Shown here: positions 8,289 to 16,603 of the stretch, piece after piece
Layout of the letters: each line of letters begins with the position of its first letter
Position numbering within the stretch: position 1 is the first letter of the stretch
Origin: Homoserinimonas sp.
GTDB taxonomy: Bacteria; Actinomycetota; Actinomycetes; Actinomycetales; Microbacteriaceae
Assembly: GCA_023957835.1 (NCBI GenBank)
Contig: JAMLGP010000001.1
Location: forward strand, 365,575-429,574
Length of the DNA stretch: 64,000 nt
Direction of reading: 5' to 3'
The notes under the pieces: generated by a model
The model's database searches: none
Told to the model about the DNA's origin: nothing
Seen by the model: the letters and a program-made list of their open reading frames with translations, nothing else
Position numbers and translations under genes: made by a program

Positions 8289-9572
8289 GTGGATGCCGTC
8301 TTGAGCCAAATTGCCCAGCGCGTGCGGCAGCGGGTGCAGCGCGAAGGTGCAGATCTCGGGTCGGATGGCGAGCTCGCAGCCAGGCTGGTCAGCGAGGAAG
8401 TCCGCAGGCACAGCGAACTCGCCCTTGGCGGCTCGGTTCCACGGCTCGCCGATGAGGCCGCCGCCAGCCGCACGATCCTCGCCTCACTTACCGGCTTCGG
8501 CGCGCTGCAGCCACTGCTAGACGACGAGGAAATCGAGGAGATCTGGATCAACTCTCCGACCGAGGTATTTGTGGCAAAGGGTGGAAAACCCGAGCCCGCA
8601 GGGATTGTCCTCACCTCGTCCGAAGTTCGAGACCTCGTCGAGAGGATGCTCCAATCCAGCGGCAGAAGAGTCGATCTTTCGTCCCCGTTTGTGGATGCCT
8701 CTCTTCCGGACGGCTCCAGGCTCCACGTTGTGATTCCTGATGTCACCCAAAGGCACTGGGTCGTCAACATTCGCAAGTTCGGCCGCCAGGTACGCGAACT
8801 CGCGCAACTGGTTTCCCTCGGCTCGATGCCGAGAAACGCCGCGGAGTTCCTGAGGATGTGCGTGCTGGCCGGGCAGAACATCCTCGTTTCCGGAGCGACT
8901 CAAAGCGGCAAGACCACCCTGCTCGGAGCGCTGCTGAGTTCGGCTCGGGCGGGAGAGCGAATCGTCACGGTCGAGGAGACCTTCGAACTTCAGTTCAGCG
9001 CGCGAGACTCGGTCGCAATGCAGTGCAGACAGCCGAGCCTCGAAGGGACCGGAGAAATCACCCTGCGCAGACTCATCAAGGAAGCCCTGAGAATGCGGCC
9101 GGATCGGCTCGTCGTAGGCGAGGTTCGAGAGGCTGAGGCGCTTGATTTGCTCATCGCTCTAAACAGCGGACTCCCCGGCATGTGCAGCATTCACGCCAAT
9201 AGTGCGCGAGAGGCTCTTGGAAAGCTCTGCACTCTGCCGCTGCTTGCCGGGCGAAATATCGGCTCCTCATTCATAGTGCCGACCGTTGCCTCGAGCATCG
9301 ATTTGGTCGTTCACTGCACCCTGAACCGCTCCGGAACGCGAAGAATCACGGAGATCCTCGCGCCAACCGGGGAAGTAGTCGGCGGTGTGGTGCAGGCAGA
9401 AGCGATTTTCGAAATGGAAGCTGGATTGCTTGTGCCGACGGGCATCGTTCCTGCTCGCGTCGAAAAGTTCGAGCTCGCAGGACTGGATCCGCGTCCTCTA
9501 ATCGAGCCCGATGTCGCATCGATTGTCGAAACTGCCGAAGTCGCCCTTGCCGAATCGGCGATCGCCTCATGA
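8289..9572 (+). CDS. Tad/Flp pilus assembly ATPase (CpaF/TadA family)
   Basis: Secretion ATPase that powers pilus assembly at the cytoplasmic face of the membrane. Counting from the GTG at 8289 (427 residues), the Walker A GATQSGKTT is at 202-210, the Asp-box region with EET near 229, the Walker B region LVVGEVRE near 274-281, and the His-box SIHANS near 301. The start is uncertain: the same frame is open from a TTG at 8232, and neither start has a clear Shine-Dalgarno sequence. The stop overlaps the next start by four bases. Tight overlaps link it to tadB and tadC in one operon. Confidence 0.92.
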   Translation: MDAVLSQIAQRVRQRVQREGADLGSDGELAARLVSEEVRRHSELALGGSVPRLADEAAASRTILASLTGFGALQPLLDDEEIEEIWINSPTEVFVAKGGKPEPAGIVLTSSEVRDLVERMLQSSGRRVDLSSPFVDASLPDGSRLHVVIPDVTQRHWVVNIRKFGRQVRELAQLVSLGSMPRNAAEFLRMCVLAGQNILVSGATQSGKTTLLGALLSSARAGERIVTVEETFELQFSARDSVAMQCRQPSLEGTGEITLRRLIKEALRMRPDRLVVGEVREAEALDLLIALNSGLPGMCSIHANSAREALGKLCTLPLLAGRNIGSSFIVPTVASSIDLVVHCTLNRSGTRRITEILAPTGEVVGGVVQAEAIFEMEAGLLVPTGIVPARVEKFELAGLDPRPLIEPDVASIVETAEVALAESAIAS

Positions 9573-10444
9573 ACCTGACCCTCGGAGCCGCAATAGGCGC
9601 GAGCCTTGGGCTCGGCCTGCTACTGGTGATTTCCCCCTGGGCGTGGCCTCAGCGTCCGCCTGCTGAGCGAACCACTCAGAAGGCGCAAAACCGAATCGAG
9701 AGGCAGCTAAGGCAGGCGGGCCTTGAGCAGCTAAAACCTGCGGGCCTCATCCTTTCCGCCGCAGTGATCGGATTGCTCGCGGGTGCAATTTGCCTGCTGC
9801 TCGCACCCATCCTCGGACTTGCAGTGGTCGTTGCAGTCGCCGCTGCTTCGGTGCCGTTCTTGCTTCTTGGCTGGAAAGCGAGAGCTCGCCAGAAGGCAAA
9901 CCGGCAGTCCTGGCCGGATGTTGTTGATCAGCTCGTCTCTGCAGTGCGCTCCGGCTTATCCCTGCCTGACAGTATCTGCGCGCTTGAGTCCAGCGGGCCG
10001 GCATTCAGTCGAGCGGCATTCGCCCAGTTCCGAGCCGATTACGAAAGCTCGGGCAATTTCGAGCGCTGTCTTAATCTGCTTAAGCAGCGACTGAGCGACC
10101 CAATAGCCGATCGAATTTTGGAGACGCTGAGGATGGCAAGGCAAGTCGGCGGCAATGAGCTTCCTTCCATTCTGCGAACGCTCAGTCTGCACTTGCGGCA
10201 GGAGATCGCCATCCGAGGGGAGGTTGAAGCGAGGCAGTCCTGGATTCTGAATGCCGCAAGACTCGCCTCGGTTGCCCCATGGGTGATCCTTGCCCTGCTT
10301 TCAACCCGGCCGGAAGCCGCTGCCGCATACAACTCCGCCTCCGGGCTGACGGTCATCCTCCTCGGGCTCGTAGCGACCGCAATCGCTTACCGGGCAATGA
10401 TTGCGCTGGCTCGATTGCCTGAACAGCAGAGGATCTTCGAGTGA
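9569..10444 (+). CDS. tadB: TadB-like inner-membrane pilus assembly protein
   Basis: A 291-residue type II secretion F-domain protein of the Tad system, which forms the membrane platform with TadC. Two N-terminal membrane segments (about 5-25 and 58-95) precede a cytoplasmic T2SSF domain (about 105-225), in which VVDQLVSAVRSGLSLPDSI is typical. Two C-terminal membrane segments follow. It overlaps the ATPase stop by four bases (ATGA) and the next start by four bases, showing translational coupling. Confidence 0.9.
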   Translation: MNLTLGAAIGASLGLGLLLVISPWAWPQRPPAERTTQKAQNRIERQLRQAGLEQLKPAGLILSAAVIGLLAGAICLLLAPILGLAVVVAVAAASVPFLLLGWKARARQKANRQSWPDVVDQLVSAVRSGLSLPDSICALESSGPAFSRAAFAQFRADYESSGNFERCLNLLKQRLSDPIADRILETLRMARQVGGNELPSILRTLSLHLRQEIAIRGEVEARQSWILNAARLASVAPWVILALLSTRPEAAAAYNSASGLTVILLGLVATAIAYRAMIALARLPEQQRIFE

Positions 10445-11379
10445 GCAACAACTTTGCCTGGGCGATTCTCATCGGCTGCTCGCTGGGAACCGGCATGTGG
10501 CTGCTGCTGAGCCTGATTCCGAACCTCGCTCGCCCGAAGCTCGCCAGTCGGGTTGCGCCATACGTCGCGCAGTTCTCTGAGGGCGCGAAGTCCTACCTGC
10601 CCTCTGCTACACCGAGGGGAACGGCCGGTGCAGGCTCGCTGTTCGAACCGATTGCGCGCGGCGCCAGACGCGTTTCAACCACCCTCATGGGCGGCGGCAG
10701 TGCGTTGCGCCTTGCTCTAAGGCGTTCGGGTACGACTGAGAGCCTCGAGAATTTCAGGTTTCAGCAATTGGTCTGGATGGCGGTCGGTGCTGCAACGGGA
10801 CTGGCGGCAGTTCTCATCCTGACCGGATTCAGACTGGAGAGCTTGCCTGTAGTGGTAGTTGGGGCGCTGTTCGGAGCAGGACTCGGGTACTTCCTCAGAC
10901 AGCAAGTGCTATTCCGCAGCGCAAGAAGGAGAATCGCACGGATCTCCGAGGAACTCCCTGTAGTGCTCGAGTTCATGACTCTGAGCCTCACAGCGGGAGA
11001 AGGAATCCTCGATTCACTGCGCAGAGCCTCCGGGCTAGGCAAGGGTGAACTCTCGAAGGAGTTTGCTTCTGTAGTAGTCGAAGTGAACAGCGGAATCGGA
11101 ATCGGCGAAGCGCTAAAGCGACTCGCCGACTCTCTGGAGTTTCTACCGCTCAGCCGGCTTGTGGATCAGCTGCTCGGCGCTCTGGATCGCGGCACCCCTC
11201 TGGCTGAAGTGCTACGGGCTCAGGCGCAGGATGCCAGGGAGCAGTCCAAACGTGAACTGCTCGAGATCGCCGGCCGCAAAGAGGTCGCGATGATGATCCC
11301 CCTCGTCTTCGGCGTGCTGCCCGTGAGCATAATCTTCGCGGTCTTCCCGGGAATTTTCGTTCTCCAGCTCGGGTTCTGA
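10441..11379 (+). CDS. tadC: TadC-like inner-membrane pilus assembly protein
   Basis: A 312-residue T2SSF-domain protein, the usual partner of TadB. Membrane segments lie near 5-25, 100-150 and 280-305, around a cytoplasmic F domain (about 165-275) with EELPVVLEFMTLSLTAGEG. A GTG start overlaps tadB by four bases. After its stop the operon pauses: a 74-base gap and an unrelated membrane-protein gene come before the pilin. Confidence 0.88.
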   Translation: MSNNFAWAILIGCSLGTGMWLLLSLIPNLARPKLASRVAPYVAQFSEGAKSYLPSATPRGTAGAGSLFEPIARGARRVSTTLMGGGSALRLALRRSGTTESLENFRFQQLVWMAVGAATGLAAVLILTGFRLESLPVVVVGALFGAGLGYFLRQQVLFRSARRRIARISEELPVVLEFMTLSLTAGEGILDSLRRASGLGKGELSKEFASVVVEVNSGIGIGEALKRLADSLEFLPLSRLVDQLLGALDRGTPLAEVLRAQAQDAREQSKRELLEIAGRKEVAMMIPLVFGVLPVSIIFAVFPGIFVLQLGF

Positions 11380-11453
11380 TACCTGTCAGCATTAGATGCC
11401 TAAGATTACGAGGCAGCGGGCTACTGGAAATCCCTGCAGATCGTGGAGGCGCG

Positions 11454-12866
11454 GTGATGAGCGGGATCGAGGATCAGATTTCCGAGTGGAAATCGGCGGT
11501 ACTGAAGCATCGAGCAGTCAGTTCAGAGGATGTTGAAGAACTCGCGGGGCATCTTCGAGACCAAATTGCCGAACTAGCTTCAAGCGGCCAGGGTTCGAGC
11601 GGCCTGACCGAGGAAGAGGCCTTTCTGATTGCGGTTCGCAGAATCGGGGCGACCGACAAGGTAACTGCCGAGTTTGCGAGAGTGCACTCGAATCGGCTCT
11701 GGAAGCAGCTCACTGCAATTCAGGCCGAGCCTGCCTCGACTCCGAAGCTCGTCTGGATGGTGGCATTTACCATGGCCGCCGCGATCGCGATGCAGGTTGG
11801 ACGACTCTTCTGGACTGCCGACACCGGGTCTGGAGGCATGTGGTCGAGTGGTGTAGGTTCTAGCGGCACCTGGTTTCTTAGAAGCTACGGGCTGTTCCTG
11901 TTCCTGCCTCTCGTCGCCTGGTTTGTATTCCTGAAGAAACCCGGCCGGAAGCTCACCGCCGTTCTTGCTGCAGTTTCCGTCGGGCTCATTGCCGCCGCCT
12001 GGCTGTTCCCCTTCACTTCCCAAAGCCCGGCTCTCGATGGAGCCTTTTCGGCATCCGAAATCGTCTTCGCCCTGCATCTGCCGATACTGCTTTGGCTGGT
12101 TGCCGGAATTGCCTTCCTCGCCAGGCAGTGGCGCTCGCAGGAGCGGCGGATGGACTTCTACCGCTTCAGCGGAGAGTGGCTGATCTACTACACCCTCATT
12201 GCGATCGGCGGCTGGATTCTCATGATGCTGACCGCGGCGATTCTCATGCCGTTTAGCTGGCAGGTCACCTACGAAGTCTATTTCTGGCTTATTCCCTCCG
12301 GGATGGCCGGAGCGGTAATCGTCGCAGCCTGGCTGGTCGAAGCCAAGCAGTCGATAATCGAAAACCTTGCCCCGGTACTCGCCGCGATTTTCACACCGCT
12401 GTTTGCGCTGCTGATCTCCGCTTCCGCGGTGCTCTATCTGGCAACCAGGGTCTGGGTGAACTTCAATCGGGAACTATTGCTGAGCTTCGATGCTCTGCTG
12501 CTCGTCGTGGTAGCTCTCGTGGTTTACGGAATCTCGGCTCGAGAATCGACCCGGCCGGTCGGAGCAAACGATTGGATTCGCTTTGTCGCGGTTCTTTCGG
12601 CAATCGTGCTCGACGGACTCGTGCTGGCTTCAATGATCGGCAGAATCGGCGAGTACGGTCTCACGCCGAATCGAGTAGCAGCTCTCGGGCTGAACCTGAT
12701 TCTGCTGCTGAACCTACTGGGAACGGTGTGGTTCTCGCTGCGGCACCTCACCGGCCGCGCAACTATCGGGGGGCTCGAACGCTGGCAGACCGGGTACCTT
12801 CCGGTGTATTTCGCCTGGCTCGCCTTTGTGGTCCTGTTGCTTCCCGTGCTCTTCGGCTTCGCCTGA
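11454..12866 (+). CDS. HAAS/permease-prefix-type multi-pass membrane protein
   Basis: A 470-residue protein without a known function. Residues 1-75 form a soluble helical segment with EDVEELAGHLRDQIAEL and GLTEEEAFLIAVRRIG, resembling the HAAS or permease-prefix domain found in front of some actinobacterial and Firmicute membrane proteins. The rest contains about ten to twelve hydrophobic segments and no ABC-permease motif. GGAGG precedes both GTG 11454 and ATG 11457; the ATG has the more normal spacing. TAAGAT at 11401 may be a -10 box giving it its own transcript. It lies between tadC and the Flp pilin gene. Whether it acts with the pilus is unknown. Confidence 0.75.
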   Translation: MMSGIEDQISEWKSAVLKHRAVSSEDVEELAGHLRDQIAELASSGQGSSGLTEEEAFLIAVRRIGATDKVTAEFARVHSNRLWKQLTAIQAEPASTPKLVWMVAFTMAAAIAMQVGRLFWTADTGSGGMWSSGVGSSGTWFLRSYGLFLFLPLVAWFVFLKKPGRKLTAVLAAVSVGLIAAAWLFPFTSQSPALDGAFSASEIVFALHLPILLWLVAGIAFLARQWRSQERRMDFYRFSGEWLIYYTLIAIGGWILMMLTAAILMPFSWQVTYEVYFWLIPSGMAGAVIVAAWLVEAKQSIIENLAPVLAAIFTPLFALLISASAVLYLATRVWVNFNRELLLSFDALLLVVVALVVYGISARESTRPVGANDWIRFVAVLSAIVLDGLVLASMIGRIGEYGLTPNRVAALGLNLILLLNLLGTVWFSLRHLTGRATIGGLERWQTGYLPVYFAWLAFVVLLLPVLFGFA

Positions 12867-12987
12867 GTCGGCAGCGTCGGTCGCAGTCGGTCAGCGCTGG
12901 CGGTTGCGTGTGGGGCAGTGTCTGGGGCAGAGTCCGCGGCTGTGGATAGTTTCAACGTTCCCTGCGCGCTTTCGAAATGATTTCCGA

Positions 12988-13248
12988 ATGGCCGCTCGAA
13001 AGTTTCTCAAAGTGTCTGGTTTCTCGAAAAACGCTCTCTCGAAAGACAGTCTCTCGAAGCCCAGTCGCTTGAATCTCAGTCTCTTGAATCTCAGTCTTCG
13101 TCGACTCCGCGCAGAAGACGGCGATGTACCCGGCTGGGTTCTGATTACCCTCATGACCGCCGGTCTCGTGATCATAATCTGGGCAATCGCCGGGCCAGCC
13201 CTCAGTGACGTCTTTCAGCAGGCGATCGATCGGGTTACCGGCTTCTAG
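12988..13248 (+). CDS. flp: Flp-type pilin with long, repetitive N-terminus
   Basis: A predicted 86-residue pilin subunit. The C-terminal half, EDGDVPGWVLITLMTAGLV followed by a hydrophobic helix and ALSDVFQQAIDRVTGF, matches actinobacterial Flp pilins. The N-terminal 40 residues are a Ser/Leu/Lys-rich leader with tandem LNLSL repeats encoded by a 15-base duplication. The start is uncertain: ATG 12988 and GTG 13012 are both in frame, and the frame is open back to 12826. The stop overlaps the next gene by one base. Its position ahead of three TadE/TadG-like genes supports the call. Confidence 0.8.
   Translation: MAARKFLKVSGFSKNALSKDSLSKPSRLNLSLLNLSLRRLRAEDGDVPGWVLITLMTAGLVIIIWAIAGPALSDVFQQAIDRVTGF
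13069..13098 (+). repeat. 15-bp tandem duplication inside the pilin leader
   Basis: TTGAATCTCAGTC occurs at 13069-13081 and again at 13084-13096, a period of 15 bases. It encodes LNLSL twice. The upstream stretch with repeated CTCTCGAA units (13033-13056) is similarly low in complexity. Confidence 0.85.
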
Positions 13249-13685
13249 TGCTCCGGCTTGAGCTGTTCGGCAAGGTCGGCAGACGTCTTAGGCGGCTACC
13301 GCGCGAGGATGCCGCAGAACTCGGCTCGGCCGCGGTCGAGTTCGTGCTCGTCGGGAGTCTGCTTACCGTGCTGACCCTTTCGGTCATCCAGCTGGGGCTT
13401 GCTTTGCTGGTCAGAAATACGATTCAGGATGCCGCGAGCGAAGGCGCAAGATTCGCAGCCCTGGCAGACAACGGCCTTGAAGATGGAGTGGTCCGCTCCC
13501 GCGAGCTCATCGAGACTGCTCTGGGCCCCGGCTACGCCCAGGACGTTTCCGCAAGCTACGGCAGCTACCTCGGCCACCCGGCAGCGGTGGTCACCATTCG
13601 CACTCCGCTGCCGCTAATCGGGCTGGTCGGAATCGAGCACGGGCTGGAGGTGAGCGGTCATGCGGCGGTTGAAACTCTCGACTAG
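13248..13685 (+). CDS. TadE-like pseudopilin
   Basis: A 145-residue protein with GSAAVEFVLVGSLLTVLTLSV near residues 26-46, the TadE-type signature in which a Glu lies at the start of a single N-terminal membrane helix. The rest is predicted to be exported. A GTG start overlaps the pilin stop by one base, and its 3' end overlaps the next gene by 26 bases, so translation is coupled. It is a minor subunit of the Tad pilus by family and context. Confidence 0.85.
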   Translation: MLRLELFGKVGRRLRRLPREDAAELGSAAVEFVLVGSLLTVLTLSVIQLGLALLVRNTIQDAASEGARFAALADNGLEDGVVRSRELIETALGPGYAQDVSASYGSYLGHPAAVVTIRTPLPLIGLVGIEHGLEVSGHAAVETLD

Positions 13686-14115
13686 TGAGGAAGGCAGCGC
13701 GTCGCTCGAGTTCATTACCGTGGGGCTGATTCTGCTCGTGCCGCTGGTCTATCTGGTGATCGCGATCGCCTCGATTCAGGCGAGCGCCTTCGCGGTTGAA
13801 GGTGCCGCCCGCCAGGCGACTCGAGTGTTTGTTCAGGCACCCAACAGTGCAGAAGCTGCGGCACGGGCCGAGCGCGCAATCAGGTTTGCTCTGGCCGATG
13901 CAGGACTCGATGAACTGGAACCAAGGGTGAGCATTAGCTGCAGCCCGAACCCCGGCAATTGCCTGACCAGGCAGGGAATGGTAACCATCAGCATCAGTCT
14001 TACGGCTCCGCTTCCGCTCGCGCCGAGCGTAATCGGCCTGAACACCCCGCTCGGGGTGCCGCTGAGTGCGACGGCGACCGAGCAGGTTTCGAGATTCTGG
14101 GGTGGCAGTGGCTGA
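13660..14115 (+). CDS. TadE/TadF-like pseudopilin
   Basis: A 151-residue protein with EEGSASLEFITVGLILLVPLV near residues 10-30, the same helix-with-Glu signature as its upstream neighbour. It has two cysteines (CSPNPGNC) in the exported part, which could form a disulfide. The start overlaps the previous gene by 26 bases and its stop overlaps the next start by eight bases. It is likely a minor pilin or pseudopilin. Confidence 0.82.
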   Translation: MRRLKLSTSEEGSASLEFITVGLILLVPLVYLVIAIASIQASAFAVEGAARQATRVFVQAPNSAEAAARAERAIRFALADAGLDELEPRVSISCSPNPGNCLTRQGMVTISISLTAPLPLAPSVIGLNTPLGVPLSATATEQVSRFWGGSG

Positions 14116-14578
14116 CGGCAGGTGCAGGAAGATCACTGCCGACCGTGTGGCTCGCGAAGTTGATGGCTCACTGTTGCCGCTGACGATCTTCTTCGGCTTT
14201 CTGAGTCTCGTCTTGATTCTTGTCGTTGTGGCCGCAAGCTCGCTCTACCTCGAGCGAAAGCGGCTCTACACTCTCGCCGATGGCGCGGCACTTGTGGGTG
14301 CGGAAGCCTTCGAACTCGACGACGTAGTACTCGGTCCGGACGGGCCGACGATTGTGCTGGATTCGAAGAAGGTGGCTGCGGCAACCGCTGGTTATCTCGC
14401 GAGTGCTCCGACATCCGAATTCGAGTCGCTCAGGCTTGAGAACGCTGGAACTCTCGACGGCAAGAGCGCGACTGTCGAGCTCTCCGCCTACTGGAGGCCG
14501 CCGATGCTCACGGTGCTGCTCCCGGAGGGGCTTCGAATCGAAGTTACCGCGACCGCAAGAAGCGTCTTTTCTCGCTAA
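14108..14578 (+). CDS. TadG-like/Rv3655-like pilus locus protein
   Basis: A 156-residue protein with DGSLLPLTIFFGFLSLVLIL near residues 19-38 and LERKRLYTLADGAALVGAEA just after, as in TadG-related secreted proteins where the membrane helix precedes LxxAxDxAALAGA. The open frame starts at 14066, but the GTG at 14108 overlaps the previous stop and fits the family better. It is the last gene of the Tad operon; a LysE-type gene on the opposite strand converges on it from 14617. Confidence 0.82.
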   Translation: MADGRCRKITADRVAREVDGSLLPLTIFFGFLSLVLILVVVAASSLYLERKRLYTLADGAALVGAEAFELDDVVLGPDGPTIVLDSKKVAAATAGYLASAPTSEFESLRLENAGTLDGKSATVELSAYWRPPMLTVLLPEGLRIEVTATARSVFSR

Positions 14579-14616
14579 GGCCAACTCGCAGCAGACGCCC
14601 GTACGCCGGTGCGCGC

Positions 14617-15249
14617 TCAGTGCGGAAGCAGGGCGAGAATCAGCCCGAGGACGATCATTAGCGATCCGCCGATCGCCGCGAGAGTCTCGATGCGCTTCGG
14701 GGACTTCGCGAACCAGTCCCTGGCTGTTCCGGCAGCCAGCGCCCAGGCGCTGTCTGAAACGAGTGCTATTACGACGAACACCGAGCCGAGCAGCAGGATC
14801 TGCAGCCAGATATTGCCCTGATCCTTCTCAACGAACAGCGGCAGCACCGCGACCATGAACAGGATCGACTTCGCATTGGTGATCCCGACGACGAACGCTT
14901 CCCACACCGTGCGGGCATTGCCGCGCTTCTTGAATTCGCCGGTCGCGGCATCCGCCTTCTGCTTTCGGTGCCGAATCGACTGGATGCCGAGGTAGATCAG
15001 ATAGGCGGCGCCGAGCAGTTTGACGATGAAGAAGACGACATCCGATCCTTCAAGCAGTGCGCCGACTCCGAAGGCGATCGCAATCGTGATTGCGACTGCT
15101 CCGAGGACATTGCCGAGCACGCTCAGCAGGCCGCCGAACCTGCCGAGAGCCAGCGAGCGCCCGATAGTGAACAGCACGCTCGGACCGGGGATGACGATGA
15201 TCGGAATGCAAAGCAGCCCGAAAGCCACGAGATTCGAGACCGGGATCAT
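14617..15249 (-). CDS. LysE/RhtB-family amino-acid exporter
   Basis: A 210-residue membrane protein with about six hydrophobic segments and PGPSVLFTIGRSLALGR near residues 21-37, the conserved LysE/RhtB start. Family members export amino acids or their derivatives; the substrate is not evident. The frame is open upstream to 15747, but the family begins at the ATG at 15249. That ATG overlaps the stop of the upstream MFS gene by four bases, so the two are translationally coupled. Confidence 0.9.
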   Translation of the reverse strand: MIPVSNLVAFGLLCIPIIVIPGPSVLFTIGRSLALGRFGGLLSVLGNVLGAVAITIAIAFGVGALLEGSDVVFFIVKLLGAAYLIYLGIQSIRHRKQKADAATGEFKKRGNARTVWEAFVVGITNAKSILFMVAVLPLFVEKDQGNIWLQILLLGSVFVVIALVSDSAWALAAGTARDWFAKSPKRIETLAAIGGSLMIVLGLILALLPH

Positions 15250-16535
15250 CTCCGATACCCCTTTGGAATCGAAACGAATCGCGGCAAATATCGGCCGAGC
15301 ACTCCAGCGCCGACGAGACCGAGGATCCCCATAATCCCGCTCGCGACGGCAATCGATGCCAGCGCAGTGAGACCGGCAACTGCCAGGGGCGCCGCCGCGC
15401 GACCCAGATCGCCGGTGAAGCGCCAGGCTCCGAGGAACGGAGCCGGGTCTTTCTTGTCTGCGAGGTCGGCGCCTATGGTCATGAGCAGTCCGGCGCCGAA
15501 TCCGTTGGCAAGCGCGAGAACCATGGTGCAGGCGATTAGCCAGAAGACTCGCTCCGGCAGGTCGTGACTGAAAGCGAGCACGAGGTGACCGAGGCCGAGG
15601 CCGATCATTGAAGGCAGGGCTGTCCACATTCGACCCCAGCGATCCATGATCTGACCGGTCGTGTAAAACAGCGCGAAGTCGAGGATCGCTGCAACTCCCA
15701 CCAGCAGCGCAGTCTGGGTGTCGCTGAGCCCGATGCTCACTGCCCAAAGCGGAACTATCACCTGCCGACTCGCTCTAAGGGCACCGATGAGTGCCGCGCC
15801 CGTGCCGAGCCTCGCGAGCACCTTTCGGTTGGACTTGAGAGTTTGCCAAAGGGTTGCCGTTTTGACAGATTCGGTCGGCTTGGCTTCAGTGCCTTTGCCG
15901 AAGAGTCGGTCGGGATCGGGAAGTAAAACCAGCAGACCGATTGCGACGAGGCAACCGGCGATGTGCACGAGGAATGCCGACCCGGTTGATCCGGTCAGGT
16001 GGATGACGCCGGCTGCCACGAAGGGCCCGATCAGAAGGCCAAGCCGGAATGCCCCGCCCAAAGTTGACAGCGCCCTGGCACGGTACTCAATCGGAACGAA
16101 GCTCGTGAGAAAGGCGTGCCTCGCGAGCGCAAAAATCGCCGTCGAGATGCCAATCAGCAGTACGGCAACCCCTAGCAGCCACGGGCTCTCGGAAAAGTAC
16201 GCAGCGACCAGCGCAGCGACTGCAAGGAGCGCCGACCAGACCATGCCGGACCGTTCGCCGATTTTGCTTACGATCCAGCCGCTTGGAATATCGCCGAGCA
16301 GTTCGCCGACTGAGAGCATTGCGGCGATTAGCCCGGCAAGAGCGAGCTGCGCACCAAGATTGTGGGCGACTATCGGAATGATCGGAATCACCGCGCCTTC
16401 GCCGATCGAGAACGCGAGGGCGGGCAGCAGAGCCGGGATCACGATCGAGCCGAGCCTGAACCCTGATGCTGGCCTGAAGTCGGGCTCGGGCTTGGAATCA
16501 GGCCCGGACTTGAAATCAGGATCGGACTTCGGCAC
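15246..16535 (-). CDS. MFS transporter with charged repetitive N-terminus
   Basis: A 429-residue major facilitator with twelve predicted membrane segments; GDIPSGWIVSKIGERSG near residues 81-97 is the loop 2-3 motif. A cytoplasmic central loop lies near 205-235. The first 26 residues are an unusual charged stretch with repeats of the type PDFKSGPDSKPEPDF. The substrate is unknown. A GTG start lies six bases after TAGCAT, so the message is probably leaderless. It overlaps the LysE gene by four bases and may form a two-exporter operon with it. Confidence 0.88.
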   Translation of the reverse strand: MPKSDPDFKSGPDSKPEPDFRPASGFRLGSIVIPALLPALAFSIGEGAVIPIIPIVAHNLGAQLALAGLIAAMLSVGELLGDIPSGWIVSKIGERSGMVWSALLAVAALVAAYFSESPWLLGVAVLLIGISTAIFALARHAFLTSFVPIEYRARALSTLGGAFRLGLLIGPFVAAGVIHLTGSTGSAFLVHIAGCLVAIGLLVLLPDPDRLFGKGTEAKPTESVKTATLWQTLKSNRKVLARLGTGAALIGALRASRQVIVPLWAVSIGLSDTQTALLVGVAAILDFALFYTTGQIMDRWGRMWTALPSMIGLGLGHLVLAFSHDLPERVFWLIACTMVLALANGFGAGLLMTIGADLADKKDPAPFLGAWRFTGDLGRAAAPLAVAGLTALASIAVASGIMGILGLVGAGVLGRYLPRFVSIPKGYRR

Positions 16536-16541
16536 TCAAAA

Positions 16542-16547
16542 ATGCTA
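16542..16547 (-). promoter_or_regulatory. Predicted -10 box (TAGCAT) of the MFS-LysE operon
   Basis: TAGCAT on the minus strand ends six bases before the GTG at 16535. No Shine-Dalgarno sequence is seen. Confidence 0.45.
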
Positions 16548-16588
16548 CCGACTGCCGCGCTGAGGGCGGTTCACCGTGGCGCCTCCGA

Positions 16589-16594
16589 TAGTCT
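16589..16594 (+). promoter_or_regulatory. Predicted -10 box (TAGTCT) of prfB
   Basis: TAGTCT ends nine bases before the ATG at 16604. The short leader GAGCGGAA could act as a weak ribosome-binding site. Confidence 0.4.
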
Positions 16595-16603
16595 TGAGCG
16601 GAA

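Noticed and set aside
15250..15747. N-terminal extension of the LysE-type frame to 15747
   Set aside because: The extra residues are Arg/Ser-rich and antisense-like, overlap the MFS gene in another frame, and do not belong to the family. The ATG at 15249 is the real start.
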